The notes under the pieces were generated by a model. It saw nothing but the letters and a program-made list of their open reading frames with translations, ran no database searches and was not told where the DNA came from. The position numbers and the translations under genes were made by a program. This document shows positions 49,885 to 61,989 of a DNA stretch of 64,000 bases, one piece after another (positions within the stretch are counted from its first letter, which is position 1; the number at the start of each line of letters is the position of its first letter). The stretch is taken from positions 3,534,001-3,598,000 of the forward strand of contig NC_135056.1 of assembly GCF_051014685.1 (NCBI RefSeq), written 5' to 3'. Source of the stretch: Ptiloglossa arizonensis. Taxonomy: Eukaryota; Arthropoda; Insecta; Hymenoptera; Colletidae.

Positions 49885-52800
49885 GTGCACTGAAAATCAA
49901 GGGGATCGCGTTAAAAAATAATGTTAGCATCGAATTACGGATTATTGACTCACCCTCGAATATAATAATATAACATTTACCGAATCTTTTGTGATACTTA
50001 TTCTTAATTAGTGATACCAATGTATTTTCTTCGTCAAAATTATCATATCTCTAAATGTTCCTTATTTCGCATATGTGCATCAAGACATCTTTTTAATGAA
50101 TGGTCGCAAAAGAGATCTTCATAAATAGATTTTATGATTTTTCTTCTAATAATTATTTTTCCGTATTTCGGAACTTTGATCCTACCTACTCCTTTTTCGT
50201 AATAACAATGTCTTTAACATAAAGCTCACCTTCGACAATGATTGAAACATCTTATTGTCTTCTTCTGTAATCTATAATTTCAAATGTTAAATAAGACCCC
50301 TGCAATTTGAAACGCTAACTCGATCGCTTTTCCCATCAACCGTCCATATGGATTCAATTCGACATCTGTTTCTGTTATTCTTCTATAGTCTCTAACTTCT
50401 TCTAGGCGGTATTAGACAATTGAAACATAAATTTTGTAATAATAGACAAGAATGTGAAGGACAGAAATGTTTGTTTAAAATAGAATATAATCGGTACCGC
50501 ACACCGTTGTTTTCGGAATAAAAAATACAATCTTTTGTCACACGAACAATTGCTACATCTCTGTAAATAAATACAGCCAATGTATGTTTTTTTAAACATT
50601 ATCGAACCTTTTTTGTCAAAAGTGACATTATATTTCAAGACGTCGAAAATCATAGAATTGTTTTTTAATAAAGTGTTTTGTCCTAATTGTTTCCAGGTTA
50701 GTTTTTTCAGGATCGAATTTTTGAGGGTGATATTTCATCTTCTATACTAGAATTATCGAAGCGTAAAAAAGAAACGTATCATTGTCCTTGTTAATTTTAT
50801 TGCCTAGTCTCGTTCTTTCCATTCACCCCTCTACGTTCAGGTCACAAAACTAAAGATCTTATTAAACTTGTTGAATTATTCGCAGTATAATCGTACCCTT
50901 TTTCTTCTGATAACTTTTTCAGTGAATTAAAGTAATAGAATTACCCTCCCTTCCCCTGCACACATTATTTATATATACAGAGTGAGCGACCCATCTCTTC
51001 GTGTGGTGATCAATGAAAATTAAAGTTTTTATATTTTTCATTACATCTTCGTGGTAATATTAATGGATTAACAAGGATTTTCCAATGAGACAAAGTTCAG
51101 GCATGGACTGTTTCAGATTATTGTTAAATATGCGTAAAACAAATCATCCGTGATTTCCGCGTATACATGTGCCTGTGACTAAGGTCGCGTTTAAACTCGC
51201 ACGAGATATAATAATAAATATAAAAATTAATATGTTGCTTTGGTGTTTGTCACGCCGATACGCGTATGGCATCGCTTTGAAGTTTTGGCCATCAAGCGCA
51301 CATAATGTTAGACTCGCTCGTTCTCGGTGTATTCTTTTCACTTTCTTCGTCAGATTGTAAACGGAAGACAGGGTCTCGGCTGGAACTAAAAATCGTTATC
51401 TATCACGTTTTCAAGTAAACTGGCGGTCATGATTTGGTCACTTCAAAGCGGGAAATACATAATATTTGTCAACTATCCGATAGAACGCTTGTTGTTCTGT
51501 GATCTCTACAAATATTTAATGAAATCCTTGAAAAGTATATTTTCAAAATCTTCAAACAGGGATACATGATCTGCAACATTTTAAAGTATACGATGTGACC
51601 TCTTCGCAGGTCTGCCAGTTGTGCATCTTCTTCGTTTGTAGAGTATACGTTCACAAACGGCGTATATTGTAATTAATTAAGATTGAAAAATTATTATTTT
51701 TAAAGCACAAGTTAACCGCTTATATCGATTTATCCATTATTCTTCGATAGACGTATTGTTCTTTTTTCTTACTCGGTCTGTGAACAAAATACAGAAAATA
51801 AACCGTAAATTGAAAAATCGTCTGCTTAATTATTGGTATATAAAAAGAAATGAATTTATATTTTGGTGAATATTTCCTTAAATTTATTGTAAATGAAGTG
51901 TACAACGTTGCAAGTAATCTGTGTGAAGTTACACGGTTTAACTACGTTAAGAGTTTTCTCACCTGTCCCGCCTCTCCTCTCCATCGTAAAATATGAAAAA
52001 ATACCAAACAAAAAGTCGATGTTTTCAAAGTGTCACACCGCATTATCTTCTACAGAAACGGATAAAGTTAAAATTTACATTGAAACTATGCTTTCAATAT
52101 TTGCTAGACTCTCTTTATTGTCCTTCATTTCCGACCTCGTGTAACCTTGGGCATTATTGCTCCATACATTGCTGAATTCATCCTAGCAGCCGCTTTCATG
52201 TAACATAAAAAAATGATAGACTTTCATATAAAACGATAAAGGCCATCTTTATAATTTGAAATTTATTACAAATTTAGAAAATTGAAATAAACCATTATTC
52301 TCCCAAGGAATAGTAAACCTTTTTCCTCTTTCATTTCTGAGAAAAATATTAGATATAATTAATAACGTTATTTAGTAACCAATTTTTGAAAACTACACCT
52401 ATAAATTAAACTGTAGATTTTTTGATACAACTTTTGTATCAGTTTCCTCGCAAAACTATTTCGCATATCTGTTAAAAAAAAAAAAAAAGAAAAAACGAAA
52501 GAAAAACTTTAAAGTACAAAATATAAAACATGTTATCTTTAAAAGTTGTACTTTAGAACCTCTATTATCCAAATTAATAGGATTTGTCATATTCCTGTGT
52601 CGTGAATACTTCGGAATTGATATGCGTTCCTTAATTGGGCTTAAATATATTAAATAGAATTAAAATGTTTTAGAGAGTATCATTGTCAGATATTCTGCGT
52701 GTCTATCTGTTTCAATAGAGGAAAAAACAATGTTATAAACAGAAGCATACTATTCGATAAAAAAAAGTTTCTCATAACGGAAAATTTGGAAAATGGAGGT

Positions 52801-53532
52801 TTTGCTGTATTTCACATTGTTTATACAATACATAAGAAATACTTTTAAGACTTGCTATATTTAGAAATTTTAAAAGGACCTGAATTATTGTAGGATATTT
52901 TTAATAATTTGAAAAATGTATTTCATTAATTAAGCAATATTAAGATAAAAGTTACAAAATTATTATATCACTTTTTATCAACTATTTCAGAAAGATAAAT
53001 ATTGCTACCAATGTTTCAAATTTCTTCTACTCAAATTTATTAGAACAAAACAATTTTAACTCGCTGAAACCTCGACAAGGGATAATACATACGATAAATA
53101 CTTTGATAAATTTAGTCATTGTTATTTAACCATGTTCTATGCTTTGTCTGGGAATGTAAATAATTGTCACTTAACCACTTAACTAGCGTATAATAAGAAA
53201 ATATAGCTCGAAATATAAATAACATTTAGGATTCACGGTATATTAATGGTAACTGCTAGTTCGACTTATGAATTATGATTCATTATTATTATTGCACGAA
53301 TTAAGATACATCATTACATTAGAACTTGTATTTCTATGGCATAAAAGTGACTTGAACTTGTATAAATAGTAAAAGTGTGCTGGTATCCGAATATAACGAG
53401 TACTCGAGCAATATTTTTTAGCAAGAATCTTTTGAGACACCGACTTCATTTTGATCCATATAGTCAACACTATCCAACCCGAAATTGTCGGGTACCTGCA
53501 CACTTCAAATAAATAGTAATACGTACCTGCAG

Positions 53533-53967
53533 GCACCGGATGGGGAAACACAACCGAGCACAGAAGTTGACCTCTTCATCTCAACAGAAAAAATCATGGT
53601 TTTGAATACGGACCTGAAGGAAATCATGATGGATCATGCGTTAAGAACAATATCTTATATAGCAGATATTGGTGATGTAGTGGTGCTAATGGCACGAAGA
53701 CGATTTGTGCCGCACGAAATGGAGGAGGTACCTAAAATAAACAGAACTCCAAAAATGATTTGTCACGTGTTTGAAAGTGAAGAGGCTCGATTCATTGCAC
53801 AAAGTATTGGGCAAGCATTTCAAGTAGCTTATATGGAGTTCCTTAAGGCAAACGGGATAGAAGATCATAGTTTTGTGAAAGAAATGGATTATCAAGAGGT
53901 ACTCAATTCTCAAGAAATATTTGGTGACGAACTACAAATGTTTGCCAAAAAGGAAATGCAGAAAGAG
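53533..53967 (+). CDS. X11L: X11/Mint PTB exon 2 (core and C-terminal helix)
   Basis: Encodes 145 residues: APDGETQPSTEVDLFIST, then MMDHALRTISYIADIG, VVLMARRR, KMICHVFESEEARFIAQSIG and QAFQVAYMEFLKANGI. These complete the PTB fold; the ISYIADIG strand and the C-terminal helix form the peptide groove that accepts NPXY-type motifs. The tail EIFGDELQMFAKKE matches the acidic linker ahead of PDZ1. The acceptor is cgtacctgcag and the donor GAG|gtaatt; both borders are phase 0. The insert after MARRR is shorter than in vertebrate APBA1/2. The exon lacks its own PTB beginning, so it depends on exon A or exon B. The frame also runs open upstream to 53485, but that part is intron. Confidence 0.97.
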
Positions 53968-54182
53968 GTAATTTATTTTACATTTTCGTTTACACTCCAG
54001 TATATTTTTTACAATCAACTACCACATAAACGTAATATACTTTTTGTCCAAATTATGCTAAATAATAATAAAATGTCAGTATAAAATAGAATAAGAAATT
54101 TCAGAATTCAATTTTTATATTTGTTTTGCTTTTACGTTGTTTAAGCTGAAATTGAAAAAAATTCGCGATTGAATATTTTCAG

Positions 54183-54656
54183 GTAGTGGTACCAAAGGCG
54201 AAAGGTGAAATTTTGGGCGTGGTGATTGTTGAATCTGGATGGGGTTCCATGTTACCAACGGTTGTAATTGCAAATTTAGCATCAGTTGGTGCGGCTGCTC
54301 GGTGTGGACAATTAAACATTGGTGATCAAATAATAGCTATCAATGGCGTATCGTTAGTCGGTTTGCCTCTCTCAACTTGTCAAACGTACATCAAGAATTC
54401 CAAAAATCAGACAGTTGTCAAATTAACTGTCGTACCGTGTGCGCCAGTAGTCGAGGTCAAAATCAAGAGACCTGACACTAAGTATCAATTAGGATTTAGT
54501 GTACAGAACGGAGTTATATGTAGTCTATTGAGAGGTGGGATCGCCGAAAGAGGAGGTGTTCGAGTGGGTCATAGAATTATTGAGATCAACAATCAGAGTG
54601 TTGTAGCTGTGCCGCATGAGAAGATCGTCAACCTTCTTGCGACATCCGTTGGAGAG
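54183..54656 (+). CDS. X11L: X11/Mint PDZ1 and most of PDZ2
   Basis: Encodes 158 residues. PDZ1 runs from [15 protein letters not shown] through [20 protein letters not shown] to [10 protein letters not shown]2 starts [17 protein letters not shown], with LGFS as its carboxylate-binding loop, and goes on with [20 protein letters not shown] to LLATSVGE. In X11 proteins the two PDZ domains pack as a tandem and bind trafficking and presynaptic partners. The acceptor is attttcag and the donor GAG|gtatgt; both are phase 0. The intron before it is only 215 bp. Sequence is highly conserved. The apparent start at 54186 is an internal GTG, not an initiation site. Confidence 0.97.
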
Positions 54657-57600
54657 GTATGTATCATTTCCTTTAACTTTAGCTACTGTTGTATAGTTCG
54701 GTGCAACACACTTGCAATTGGTCCACCTACCAAAAGATACATCGTCTCTTCATAAATGGATTTAAGGACTGTGGGTAACATTTTCAAATAATACTCAATA
54801 TTTCAACAAAATTTGTTGATTTCATTTAATAACTGAATAAAGTAGTCCTCGGTTTCGAGATCAAAAATCAGATCCACCAGTTCGTTCTCGAAACAGATTG
54901 GACTCAAACGGGTCGCTCGAAGAGGACAGTAAATTAAATATGACACCAAGTGTGAGCAAAATAAAGCTGCAATGAGCGAGTGGCCAAAACTTCAAAGCAA
55001 TGCATTACAATTTATTACATCTTTATGAGGGTATTATCATTGGATGGGAGAGATTTTCCCAGATGAAACTGTATTCAAACATGATTTTACTAAAGGTTGG
55101 CATAAATGCGAAATTCAAACATGTTCCATTATATATATAATTAAAATTTTAAAACACTGTTATGGACCTCAAACGCAACTTTTGTCTTCTCGTCGAATCA
55201 AACGTTTTCAATCATTGACGCAGCTGTGGTATCATTTGTAAATTAAGAGTTAGAAGTTCATCATTTTCGCGAGGACAATATATACAATTATCATGTAATA
55301 ACGTACGATCCTTGGATGACTATTTTTTGTCAGTTCAAGCTTTCTCCAAATTCCATCCTCCTTTGTAAATTCTTCTTAAGTCGATAATCCCAACTGATCA
55401 TGGTTTCATATTTTGCTTTAAGGGAAACCGTTGACGCGACAGTTCTACTTTATACATTTCCAAAAAGATAAACCTCGATCATCTTCACAAAACCACTAGA
55501 CCAATAATAAAACAGTTTTTAGCTGTTAAATTGATTATTGATTATCATCAATAGCTAGAAAGTGAAATTAATTTTTCCGAGCCCTTAATTCAATTTCACT
55601 TTCAGTCCATCGTCAACTGTTTGAACCCTTTTGATTTTATTTTAGAAGAAGTCTGCTTCTTACGAAAATGCATACAATTGTACACTGAAGGGGTGGATGA
55701 GTGGCATTGGATACTTTGTATACATATAATGTTTCGTTTGATAAAAATTCTAGAATAAAGTTATTTTTAAAATGAAAGTGAAATTACTAAAACTTGAAAA
55801 ATTTGACATAGCTTCTTGTAGTTCAACTGGCTTTTACGAAAATTATTTTTTACCAAATTGAACAAATCCTAGGGGCCGCGCGAAAAGAATAAGATCCACC
55901 AAAATGTACAATAATGCCTTATTAATTATCGAAAGTTTGGACTGAATAGGTAGTAAAGTGCATTAAGCCGAAATATTAACCTTTTCACTTATAATCTTTT
56001 ATTTCCTAAGATAAAAATTTTACATTTGGCTAAGTACACTCAATTGTTTCAAATTTTTTAACGTTGTATTCAAATTTTTCCGTTTTCCCATTTGACAGCT
56101 ATGATTCATGCTAAATTTTGAACATTATGAACAAATGATAGAAGAAACCACTATCCAAAAACTTTTGAAAAATTTTCTTTTTGCAGAGAAATAATGAACA
56201 CTAATTTGATTAATTACTACAATTTATGGTATAGAAGAAAACAATTTTTTTGGATAAGCATAAATGCATTTTATATTTGATACAAAGAACTTGACTTTTG
56301 CTTTTATAATCTACATGTTTGCAACGGTAGGAATAGTTCTTCAAATATCTAGAGAGGAAATGGTTGATGCAATCAGTCCTTTCTTCAAGCACAGGACTCC
56401 TTAAAACTAATTTTTTCTTTATTCTTTCGTGTAATAATATAATTGTAAGTAACGCAAATGTAGAAAAGAAATAATTTTAAAAAAGTAAAAGGCGTACAAA
56501 AAGTATGTTCATTGCTACATATTACTCAAATTTAGCTATTAAATGAATGGTCTGTAGTTTATGTATCCGAGTCTTATGTTCTCTGAGTATTATTAAATAT
56601 GATAACATAATTTGATAAGCTTGTTTGATCAATTTAAAACTTGTATTTCATCGTGTAAACTTTTGCAACTCTTGCTACTAATTATCCAAGTGTAAAGAGG
56701 TTTTTCAAGTACCGGTAATTCGATAAAACTTTCAATTAATATTGATGTAAATCTGAATCAGTTTATCAATATTGAAACCTCTAACTCATACATAATGTCC
56801 CATTATAGGACTTTGGGGAAACGACATAAATACCTGCCCAAACGTGCCAAAAACTATTTGATGGGACAAGTTGACCACACCTGTTCTATAGCTACAGAAC
56901 TCGCATTTGTCAAACGCACAAATTTTAATAGATTATTTTTGAAAAAACAATATTAATAAAAATAATCAAAATCATCGATCAAATATGATCATGTTTGGTA
57001 TCAGTTTTATCGCATGGATTAAAGTAATCTTACGATAATAAAGTAAAATATATAAAAAGTTTATTTTTCTTGTTACAAGAACATATAGTACAAGATAAAT
57101 AGACACGACGAGATATAGCGACAGTTGTACAGAAGTCTGACTATATGTGAAAACTCAAGACCATACATTTGCATATACTCAGGTTTGGTCGCGAATTCAT
57201 TCCAGAAATCGATCTTTCTTATTTTGAGCTGAAATCGAGCGAAAGACACTTGTACATATTATAAGTGCTTGGACGCTGAGTTTCAAAACGACACCGTACG
57301 TGTATGAGTGCAGCAGCCTCTAATGCAATCTATAATCTACAAACTTTTATTATTCTCATTTAATATTCATGGAAATACTAGTAATGGATTGGTGTGATTT
57401 TCTCGATGATAATGAGATCAAACACGACCGTACTCGAACTGATTTTACTTGTATAAACCATGATCTGAAAAACATTCAATTACATATACTTAAAAATAAT
57501 CCGAATAATGTCGTTTGGACTTACATTCTCTTATTAAAATAATATTTTAATGAGTGAATTAACATTATAATGTCAAACATGCCAAATTTTTATTTTGGTT

Positions 57601-58516
57601 AGAGAACGAAATTCGATCCTGCCGATACACGGTGAGTCAAACAATGATTCTAACTGATAAGAAAAGGAGAGGCATTAATTTTATAATTCAGGGTGATTTG
57701 AATCGTGAAAAAAATTTATTAAACTTTCTGCAATCGTTTGAATTACTATATATCTAATTTTTTAGAGAAAAACTTCCGCTCGCTTTATAGTGCAGAAGTC
57801 TCTTCGAAGAAGTTAAACTTAGGGGTGTGAAAGTAGAAAGTTCACCATTCAAAATGGTATAAAGAAGACTATTGTAGGACCTCTTATCGTAACCAATACT
57901 TTATTTTAAACTATTCAAATTTGTTCACTCAGTCACCAGACATTCGTTAAAACTCTTGTTAATTAAAGTCCACTTCCTGAATTTATATACGTAAAATCTA
58001 TAAAATAGGATATACAAATCCTATCACATTTGTATACATTGTTGTATTCGGTGTACACATTTTTTAGTAGTAGTTTTCTTTATATCATTCCAAACTTATA
58101 TAATTTTGTCTTTTCTTTTGAAAATTATTTCCCAAAACTATTAAACATAATTCCAGTAATTTTTGGAACTGAAATTCCTAAATTTTTTATTTTTCTGCAG
58201 AAAACTATAGTTTCTTCTCTTTTTGTTAGTTCTTTTGACTGATTAGAATGAGACTATTTGTCGTAAAAAAAATCCTTCAGTTTTTCATTTTTTCTACAAT
58301 AGTGTAGGTGATAAATTTGTTTCTTTCTAACAATTGTGCAATTTCACTACATAACTTCTTTTCAGTTTGTCACTTATCTATTAATTCTCTATCACTTATG
58401 ATAAAAAAATGTGTAATACATTGCAATTAGTACTTATTAAAATACATTTAATTCTTTCTAAAATTTATTTAGAATTATATGTATACGAGCGCGCGTGTAT
58501 ATATGTGTGTAACGAT

Positions 58517-59180
58517 GCTGCAATCACTGGGCGAGTCAGTGCGTGGTGGTCCTCATGTGTCCGCTTTGTGCATACTTGGGAGACCTGTAAAGTGTACCCC
58601 CCCCCCCCCCCTTATCGAACGGTAGAAACAAGCGTCAGGACCCGGGCTGACCCCGATCAGTGTGACTCCGGTTAGGGGCGTCACTACGCTATGAGATGGG
58701 GAGGTGCCTTGAGGAGGCGTGACTATTAAATAATGACTTCCTGGCTCCTCCCTCAGGCCAATCTCAATCACTGCCGCGGGACACAGGACCTAATGTCCCA
58801 AGTCCTCGCAAAGTGAATGGTTGACCTGATAATTGCAACCGAGTCGTACCACGTCTTCCACCGCCCACACTAGATGAATAATGTGGGGGACTCGGTGGCA
58901 ATAATATAGAAAGGCGACGACAAGGTTCCCACGGTACTCTCTGCTGGAACGGGGTGAAGGCTTCGTCGTTGTCCAGTGTGGGGATATACTGTGGTGGGGT
59001 ATTGTATATCGCCCAATTGTGACTTAACTGGCTTCAAGCAGTATTCTTTACCGCTGACTTAAAAGTCCGTGGCAGGAATGCGAAGAAAATGGAAAGGGTG
59101 CACCTAATCTCACGCATACATTCAATTCTAGTTCGCTATTCGTCACGGTAGTTACAGATACGTGTAGACTGAGTGACGAA
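58517..59180 (+). mobile_element. R1-like non-LTR retrotransposon fragment (ORF1 end, ORF2 endonuclease start)
   Basis: A GC-rich island. Near 58545-58590 it reads MCPLCAYLGDL, like the last zinc-knuckle region of R1-clade ORF1. From about 58753 it reads QANLNHCRGTQDLMSQ, then VDLIIATESYHV, NNVGDSVAII and GYTVVGYCISPN, in the order found at the start of R1-clade ORF2 endonucleases (QINLNHSRAAQDLL, SEPYRVP, SVAII, ISPN). In-frame stops and a frameshift are present, and a C15 run (58597-58611) follows the zinc knuckle. The fragment ends before the GDFNA motif. Insertion is in the same direction as the host gene. Confidence 0.75.
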
Positions 59181-60479
59181 GAAGGTAGCGAGATAGAGAG
59201 AGATATCAGGAAACAGGCGGCAGATAGAGCTCCATTGGCGTAATTTTAACATATTACTATTATACATTAGCTATGCCTAATACAGGACAACAATATTTTC
59301 TGTTTTTTTTTTTTTTTTAATATGCTAGGAAATCATTGGTTATATAATTACCAGTAGAAGTAAATAAAATTCTTTTCAGGAACAAAAATAATTTAATAAG
59401 AATATAATTTAGAAACGAGTAAAAATGAATTTTCATTCATTTCAGAAGTTATATATAGTGTGTGGCATACAACTGTTACATGTTGGCATACACTTCCAAT
59501 AGTCTGACGAAAAAATGTTTCAAACAAAATTGTCTAAAAAATTTTTCTTGGTAAATATTATAATAGCTTTTATGTGTTGATGTAAGGACAAAATGTATCC
59601 ATTGCTTTCTTAAAAAGATGCACACTTTTCTTTAAAAAAAGACTTAATTTTCTGATTTTTATTATTCTGTTCGCTCTGTATTTCTTGTGACTAGAATTAA
59701 ATCGGATTGTGTCATACAAAATATTTGATTCCATTAAGGAAAATTAATTATACTTCAAAATCATCTTCATTACTCCACCTATAGAAAAACTGTTAATATT
59801 CCTTTTTATATTAAATAACTCTTATGAGATGAAACAGACATTTTATGCATTAAGTATAAGCATAAACGAAACCTCAGTAGTTTATAGTCTCCAAGCTTTA
59901 TATTCATATATATGTTGAAATAGGGACGCAATTACAATCTATTCCTACTACTATGGCAGAGACCGTGGCTAAGACTCAGAATGAGCGGCTCGTGTGGGGA
60001 TGGGCGGTCCGATCCCTCTTTGCCCCTGTGCCTTCTCGCGAGACTTCAAGTCAGCGGTAAGAAGTACATAGAGTGGCGACCATTTACTCACGTACAAATT
60101 GTATTTTAACTTTTAAATTTTGTAAATTTTCCTGAAAAATTTTCAAAACAGTTTTAGTCGCGTTTTCGCAAAATTTAAACCTTCTTCCATTACGTAACAA
60201 TGAAGCTTTTATTTATTCCAAGAATTTAACTAATTTATGAACACTTTATATTAATGAGTAGTTTTTGAGGCCGACAGTTACTTAAATACATTTAAACAAT
60301 TTATTTGTTATTGTTTTTATATTATATAATAATTGGAATGTTTAATATTTTGTTATTAAGCCTTTTTGCTGTAAAATAGCGGTACATACATCTCTGCGGC
60401 AAGAAATCAATTAGTCTTCCACATGTGTGTGTGTGTGTTGATTTCCGGTTTCTTGTAAGAAATTGCATATATACTTTTC

Positions 60480-61100
60480 TGCATCGACCTACAACATCTC
60501 AATGGAATTTAGGTTAAAAGATTGTGCCGATTATTTGCCTATATTAATTTTTTTATCAAATAGAAATGTCTTAATGACACCTACAATATGTCTTAGGTTG
60601 ATATCTACCTGTTAAATCCAGCCATTTGGCATGTATGTTTCTGCATACAGCAGTTATATCTTCCTCAGAATATTTAGGTCAACACATCAATCCATAATCC
60701 TTTGATTACGGTGAATTGGATCAACACTATTTTCAGACATTCCACCTCAGATTATCACTGAATCACCATCTCCTTTTACCGTTGGTTTTATATCATTTCA
60801 TCGATATTCTTCTCCAACACGATTTCTGACCAATGTTTTGAATTTATTTACCTCAAATAATCAGTGTATCTAACAATTGATTTTGGTGTCTGTTTTTCGA
60901 GATCCTATTGTTTAAGGAACGTCGTCTATCATCCTATGATGCTTAATATACTCCATGAATTATCTTGGTAACAAATCATAGCAGATATCCCCAACTACTT
61001 GGAAATCTCCATATACGTTTCTCCAGTTTTACAAAGAAATTTTTCCTGAGGACATTTTTCTGGTGGTATTTACTAGTGTATTTACAGTGTATACTTAGTG
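60480..61100 (-). pseudogene. Tc1-like transposase remnant
   Basis: Minus-strand pieces follow Tc1 order: SENSVDPIHRNQRIMD, LLYAETYMPNGWI, HIVGVIKTFLFDKKINIG and SAQSFNLNSIEML (compare PAQSPDLNPIENLW). Many stops are present. The second catalytic Asp region (QDNDPKH) is degraded to QVDINLRH. It is an old inactive copy, distinct from the 37-kb copy. Confidence 0.75.
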
Positions 61101-61446
61101 TATACTTCTACCTATTTCAATTGTTCGACAGATAATGACAAAAGTTGTTTACAACGTTGATATCTCTACTTCTGCCACTACTATGTACGTAAATAATTGT
61201 TCTTCCGAAAACTGGTAGCTCTAAAGAAAGTAAACATAAATGTCCCTAATTACTTGGAATGAAGAGTACTGTCTTGAATATTCAGAATTTTTCCGTCACG
61301 TATTATGTAGGATTCTGAACAGTTAACAGGCAAACGACTATATTCATTTCATCATTCCATCGTTCATCAAATTTGCAGTAGGTTAAATTTTATGGTAACA
61401 CATATTGTAATCCAATACAACCATGACAAGTATATAATAACACGAA

Positions 61447-61463
61447 CTACTACTACTACTACT

Positions 61464-61494
<31 letters not shown>

Positions 61495-61510
61495 TCAATA
61501 ATAATAATAA
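61447..61510. repeat. Compound trinucleotide microsatellite
   Basis: Runs of (CTA), (CAA) and (TAA/AAT) units follow one another. It lies about 400 bp before the last exon. Confidence 0.9.
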
Positions 61511-61917
61511 CTTAAAATTACATATATGTATCTATCACAGTATTTTGTGATTATTTTTCTATTAATTTTCTAAATCAAAAGAAATACCTTGAAATGAGTT
61601 ATGTTTTCATTATTTAAGCCTCGTTAAGCGTGGCGGTGCGTGGATCCTTTCAACCATAGTCATGTATCAAATACTATTAAGAACAGTGCTAAAAAAGACA
61701 GAAATATCTTCCTCAAAATTGTTTATAAACAACAATTGCCAAAACCCGAACCTAAACACCGCCACCTACCGTTCGAGTGTTAAAGTACACAATTTACAAA
61801 CGATACTCAACCGAGGAAATGGATCCGATTAGTGTGTTTCACAAGAGAAACCAATATTTATCTCAGCGCGTACATTTATGAACACAGATATTTTATACAA
61901 ATCATGTTTCATTTCAG

Positions 61918-61989
61918 ATATTAATGAAGACGATGCCCACGTCGATGTTTAGGCTGTTAACTGGCCAGGAGTCTCCAGTGTACATATAA
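61918..61989 (+). CDS. X11L: X11/Mint last coding exon with C-terminal PVYI
   Basis: Encodes ILMKTMPTSMFRLLTGQESP then VYI and TAA (stop 61987-61989). Vertebrate X11 proteins end almost the same way (MKTMPAAMYRLLTGQE-PVYI). The segment completes PDZ2, and the extreme C-terminus is known in mammalian X11 to fold back into the PDZ1 groove as an autoinhibitory tail; the hydrophobic end and Tyr needed for this are kept here. The acceptor is catttcag, phase 0 with the 54656 donor. It is 23 residues long. Confidence 0.97.
   Translation: MLMKTMPTSMFRLLTGQESPVYI

Larger units (their letters stand above)
25753..53532 (+). other. Intron between exon B and the second PTB exon
   Basis: About 27.8 kb filled with transposon remnants annotated separately (26.7-27.65, 28.1-29.85, 31.55-32.63, 37.4-39.0, 39.98-40.2, 41.6-42.8, 43.25-47.1 kb). 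Stretches 29.9-31.5, 32.7-36.7 and 49.0-53.5 kb hold nothing recognisable beyond (TA)n/(CA)n runs near 34.3-34.45 kb. The 36.76-37.40 kb stretch is richer in GC but unidentified. Confidence 0.5.
54657..61917 (+). other. Last intron of X11L
   Basis: About 7.3 kb. It contains an R1-like LINE fragment (58.5-59.18 kb), a Tc1 fragment (60.48-61.1 kb), a T-run near 59309 and a trinucleotide microsatellite at 61447-61510. The stretch 54.8-58.4 kb is AT-rich and holds nothing I can identify with confidence. A short GC-rich patch at 59940-60070 is unidentified. Confidence 0.5.
811..61989 (+). other. X11L: X11/Mint (APBA family) gene, 5' end probably outside the window
   Basis: Six exons in order on one strand give a PTB-PDZ-PDZ adaptor with the family's signature segments: [100 protein letters not shown] and a C-terminal PVYI. 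Junction phases run 0, 1, 0, 0, 0 and total 1485 coding bases (494 residues plus stop). Family members bind the NPXY-type tail of amyloid precursor-like proteins through the PTB domain and take part in synaptic and secretory trafficking through the PDZ domains. The 15.5-53.5 kb intron is about 38 kb. An alternative PTB exon lies inside it at 25.4-25.75 kb. Vertebrate members are longer at the N-terminus, so upstream exons are expected before base 1. Identification is secure; the 5' structure is not. Confidence 0.93.

Noticed and set aside
53485..53532. Upstream extension of the 53533 exon
   Set aside because: Lies before a good acceptor (cctgcag), and family similarity begins exactly at APDGETQP.
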